DNA of 6,763 nt. Source: JBEKDJ01 sp050014415. Its GTDB lineage: Bacteria > Desulfobacterota > BSN033 > UBA1163. The notes beneath the pieces are model-generated. The model ran no database searches. It was not told the DNA's origin and saw nothing but the letters and a program-made list of their open reading frames with translations. Numbering within the stretch: the stretch's first letter is position 1; each line of letters opens with the position of its first letter. Below, in pieces: positions 4,777-6,763 of the stretch. The DNA is taken from assembly GCA_050014415.1 (NCBI GenBank), contig JBEKDJ010000271.1, positions 1-6,763 on the forward strand, given 5' to 3'. Both the position numbers and the translations under genes were made by a program.

Positions 4777-6763
4777 ATGAGAGATACTAAAGAGTTGCAG
4801 GCAAGCGTGTACGGACTGATTTTGATCTTTCTTGGATTACTACTCCTCGTTTCTCCATGCTTTATCTCTGAAGGTCTGGCACAACCGGCAGCCACTGATC
4901 AGCAGAAGGAGCTTACACCGGACGCAGTGAGGGATCAATTGCGAAATGACCACCCCGGTGCAACAGGCGATTTTATACAAATTGTCAAAGACGACATGGC
5001 ATTCGAAACGGAAATAAAAAAGAAACTGGACCAGGCGCTCGATTTGGTCCAAGTGATAAAACTTGCTGATCTGGGTAGTCTCTTCTCTGAAAAAATCGCA
5101 GAGAAGAGGAAAGCTAAGCTTGAAAAGATTAACCAGAAGCTTAAGCCCTTTTTTAGAGTGGACGAGAAAGGAGACCTCTATTGGGGGCCAGCCTTAACTA
5201 ACCTCCCGGGTTTCTTCCCGACCATTGCCATGAATATCGATACGGCGGTCATGATACTGAATATGTTTCGCCAAAGAAACCAAGAAAAATTGGCGGAACG
5301 ACAAAAGCAGCTCGCCATTCTGCAGGCTGGGCTTTCGGCAATGCCCGGAGCCACTCGGACGACAACGTCTGGAACCACTCAGACTCAGAATGTTCAGTTC
5401 AGTCAGCTCATTTTCAATGTGAATGAGGATGCCGGTAAAGCCACGATCACGGTTACTCGAAACGGGGGTAGCACAGGGCCGCTCGCTGTCGATTACAGAA
5501 CCATCGACGTAACCGCAACGGCAGGCAAGGATTACTATCCTGTCTCAGGAACTCTGAAGTGGTCCGATGGTGATGAATTTCCAAAGTCCTTTGAGGTTAC
5601 TATCATCGATGACAACGAGGTCGAAAAGGAAGAAACCATTCGTCTTGAACTTCAAAATCCTCAAAATCCAAAGGCTAATGTCCGATTGGGTTATCAGTGG
5701 CAGGCTGAACTTCATATCATCGATAATGATGTTGAACAGGACAAGCCAAAACCTCCCCGCCCCCCTGCAAGCTGTAAGTACATCATTATCTCTCCTCAAA
5801 AAATTGAGGTCAAACCAAATCAGACAGTCACATTTACAGCTATTGCTTTTTTCGATGATGGGACGAACCGCGATGTAACCGATTTTGCTTTGTGGCAGCC
5901 AGGTCCCGGTAATCAATATACGGCTCCCGGTGACTTGAAATTCGACGAAAGAATTAAGATAACGGCTAGATTCTTAAACTGTTCCGGCAGTACTGAGATC
6001 AATGCCCTTGCGCCGGACTGGTCACCACCTATGAGCCATGCTAGCGACCGGACCGCCCATGCTACCGAACCTCCGGCAGACGCCCACACGTGGTTTGTCT
6101 TCTGTCACCCTGACAAAGGCGAGGTCGTCTATGGGGAACATCCCCAAATACAAGATAAGATCATGGCCGGGGCCTTTCCAGGACCTCGAAATGCAGAGTT
6201 TTGGATTGAACAGAACTGTCCTCGTTGGCGCTGTACAACCGAGGGAGCGTGTGCAAAAGGACCGGCATCTGGGGGGCAATGGTCTGTCATTTGTGACAAG
6301 AAAGATCTTCACGTCTATAGCACTAAGTCTGCTCCCGATTTGACGAGATACTGGATCATGGCACAGGGCCTGTTGGGAGAGCCTGATGCCAATTTTTGGA
6401 TTCAAACAAACTGCCCAACCGGTCTCTGCACAGATGGGGGTGGGTGCGCAAAGGCTGGGGTCGCGCGCAAGGGGGGCAAGTGGGCTGTGGTCTGTGACAA
6501 GAACAATGAGAGTGTAGGCCTCACCGAGTATCCAAATGTCGTTAGCCAGTGGATTTGGGTGGACAACCTCTTTGGCGAGCCGGATGCCCGAATGTGGGTC
6601 AACCAGAACTGTCCGAGTTGGCGTTGCGATCGAGATGGGAAGTGTGCCAAAGCGGATGCTCCGCGGAAGGGTGGCAAGTGGGCTGTGGTCTGTGACAAGA
6701 ACAATGGGAGTGTGGGCCTCACCGAGTATCCGAATGTTGTTAGCCAATGGATCTTGGTGGCCA
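4777..6763 (+). CDS. Secreted protein: Calx-beta, Ig-like and Cys-rich repeats (3' partial)
   Basis: The frame opens at ATG 4777 and stays open to the window edge (662 codons), so the C-terminus is missing. Residues 1-35 look like a signal peptide: charged start, hydrophobic core about 12-25, and a likely cut after GLA at 35. Cys28 follows Pro, so it is not a lipobox. Residues about 40-195 are charged and helical, ending in a Thr/Ser/Gln linker. Residues 206-318 match the Calx-beta domain: NEDAG near the start, TAGKDY, SGTLKW, then IIDDNEVEKEE and the closing IIDND. Such domains bind calcium in surface and adhesion proteins. A Pro-rich linker (about 320-331) leads to an Ig-like domain (333-411) with a possible C333-C402 disulfide. 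From residue 439 there are at least three and a half copies of a four-cysteine repeat that I do not recognise. The protein is exported, probably extracellular or on the cell surface. It may act with the upstream RHS protein; this is inferred from adjacency only. Confidence 0.9.
   Translation, partial: MRDTKELQASVYGLILIFLGLLLLVSPCFISEGLAQPAATDQQKELTPDAVRDQLRNDHPGATGDFIQIVKDDMAFETEIKKKLDQALDLVQVIKLADLGSLFSEKIAEKRKAKLEKINQKLKPFFRVDEKGDLYWGPALTNLPGFFPTIAMNIDTAVMILNMFRQRNQEKLAERQKQLAILQAGLSAMPGATRTTTSGTTQTQNVQFSQLIFNVNEDAGKATITVTRNGGSTGPLAVDYRTIDVTATAGKDYYPVSGTLKWSDGDEFPKSFEVTIIDDNEVEKEETIRLELQNPQNPKANVRLGYQWQAELHIIDNDVEQDKPKPPRPPASCKYIIISPQKIEVKPNQTVTFTAIAFFDDGTNRDVTDFALWQPGPGNQYTAPGDLKFDERIKITARFLNCSGSTEINALAPDWSPPMSHASDRTAHATEPPADAHTWFVFCHPDKGEVVYGEHPQIQDKIMAGAFPGPRNAEFWIEQNCPRWRCTTEGACAKGPASGGQWSVICDKKDLHVYSTKSAPDLTRYWIMAQGLLGEPDANFWIQTNCPTGLCTDGGGCAKAGVARKGGKWAVVCDKNNESVGLTEYPNVVSQWIWVDNLFGEPDARMWVNQNCPSWRCDRDGKCAKADAPRKGGKWAVVCDKNNGSVGLTEYPNVVSQWILVA
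5392..5730 (+). other. Calx-beta domain
   Basis: Residues 206-318 follow the family pattern closely: a first strand (FSQLIFNVNEDAG), TITVTRNGG, VDYRT, a TAGKDYYPVSGTLKW segment, then FEVTIIDDNEVEKEETIRLEL and the final HIIDND. The acidic residues typical of calcium sites (NEDAG, AGKDY, IDDNE, IDND) are kept. It is a single copy, whereas many bacterial proteins carry several. Confidence 0.88.
5773..6009 (+). other. Ig-like (BIG2-type) domain
   Basis: Residues 333-411 begin KYIIISPQKIEVKPNQTVTFTA, continue AFFDDGTNRDVTD, and end in a strand with NCSGSTEINA. The layout of strand, PNQTVTFTA, then DGT-x-x-DVT resembles bacterial Ig-like group 2 domains. Cysteines 333 and 402 at the two ends could pair. 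The assignment is by pattern only. Confidence 0.6.
6091..6763 (+). repeat. Cys-rich repeat array, 63-67 residues per unit
   Basis: Units start at 6091, 6280, 6481 and 6679; the last is cut by the window edge. Each complete unit reads W-x-V-x-C, then a variable stretch with a glycine- and proline-containing segment, A-x-x-W-I/V-x-x-NCP, C, CAK and a Gly-rich end. In unit 1 the cysteines are residues 443, 481, 486 and 492; in unit 2 they are 506, 546, 551 and 557, so the last two spacings (5 and 6) are kept. Four cysteines per unit suggest two disulfides in an exported protein. Units 3 and 4 are very alike in DNA, while units 1 and 2 are more diverged. I cannot name this module. Confidence 0.88.

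Noticed and set aside
4858..4862. Lipoprotein signal at Cys28 of the second protein
   Set aside because: The residue before the cysteine is proline, which does not fit the lipobox; a standard cut after GLA at residue 35 fits better.
5090..5108. Rho-independent terminator
   Set aside because: The hairpin has no following T run and lies within an open coding frame that continues for more than 1600 bases.
5567..5916. Frames on both strands of about 100-123 codons inside the second gene
   Set aside because: They overlap the well-supported Calx-beta and Ig-like coding region and carry no recognisable features.
6022..6747. 241-codon frame on the minus strand
   Set aside because: It lies wholly opposite the Cys-repeat array. 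Its repeated peptide pattern simply mirrors the + strand repeats, and the + strand frame has a signal peptide and known domains.

Overview
The window holds two long genes on the + strand, both cut by a window edge, and almost nothing else. The first (bases 2-4669) is the 3' part of a giant RHS/YD-repeat protein. It is open from the first complete codon, so its true start lies upstream. The second (bases 4777-6763) starts inside the window with a good ribosome binding site and a signal peptide, and runs off the right edge with no stop. Only 107 bases separate them, with no convincing promoter or terminator, so they are probably co-transcribed.

Layout: bases 2 to about 1810 encode roughly 29 YD-type repeats. 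Bases 1964-2272 encode the conserved RHS-repeat-associated core, ending in DPLGL. Bases 2273-4666 encode an unusually long tail of 798 residues. Its parts in order are a Pro-rich stretch with a 15-bp tandem repeat, a glycine-zipper hydrophobic segment, a long helical Cys-containing region, a Gly/Thr linker made of 30-bp tandem repeats, and a beta-rich C-terminal domain. Bases 4670-4776 are the spacer. Bases 4777-6763 encode a secreted protein with a signal peptide, a helical region, a Calx-beta domain, an Ig-like domain, and at least three and a half copies of a cysteine-rich repeat of 63-67 residues that I do not recognise.

Organism: bacterial. The balanced base composition, the AGAAGAGG-type ribosome binding site, the giant RHS protein and the Calx-beta secreted partner would fit a Gram-negative environmental lineage such as Desulfobacterota or Nitrospirota. 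This is a weak inference, as no taxonomic marker is present.

How the genes may work together (inference): both look like large surface or extracellular proteins. The RHS part would form a shell or stalk, and the partner carries adhesion-type domains and disulfide-rich repeats. The usual polymorphic-toxin layout (short toxin tip followed by a small immunity gene) is not seen. The best candidates for something undescribed are the RHS tail, the Cys-rich repeat module, and the pairing of the two genes.
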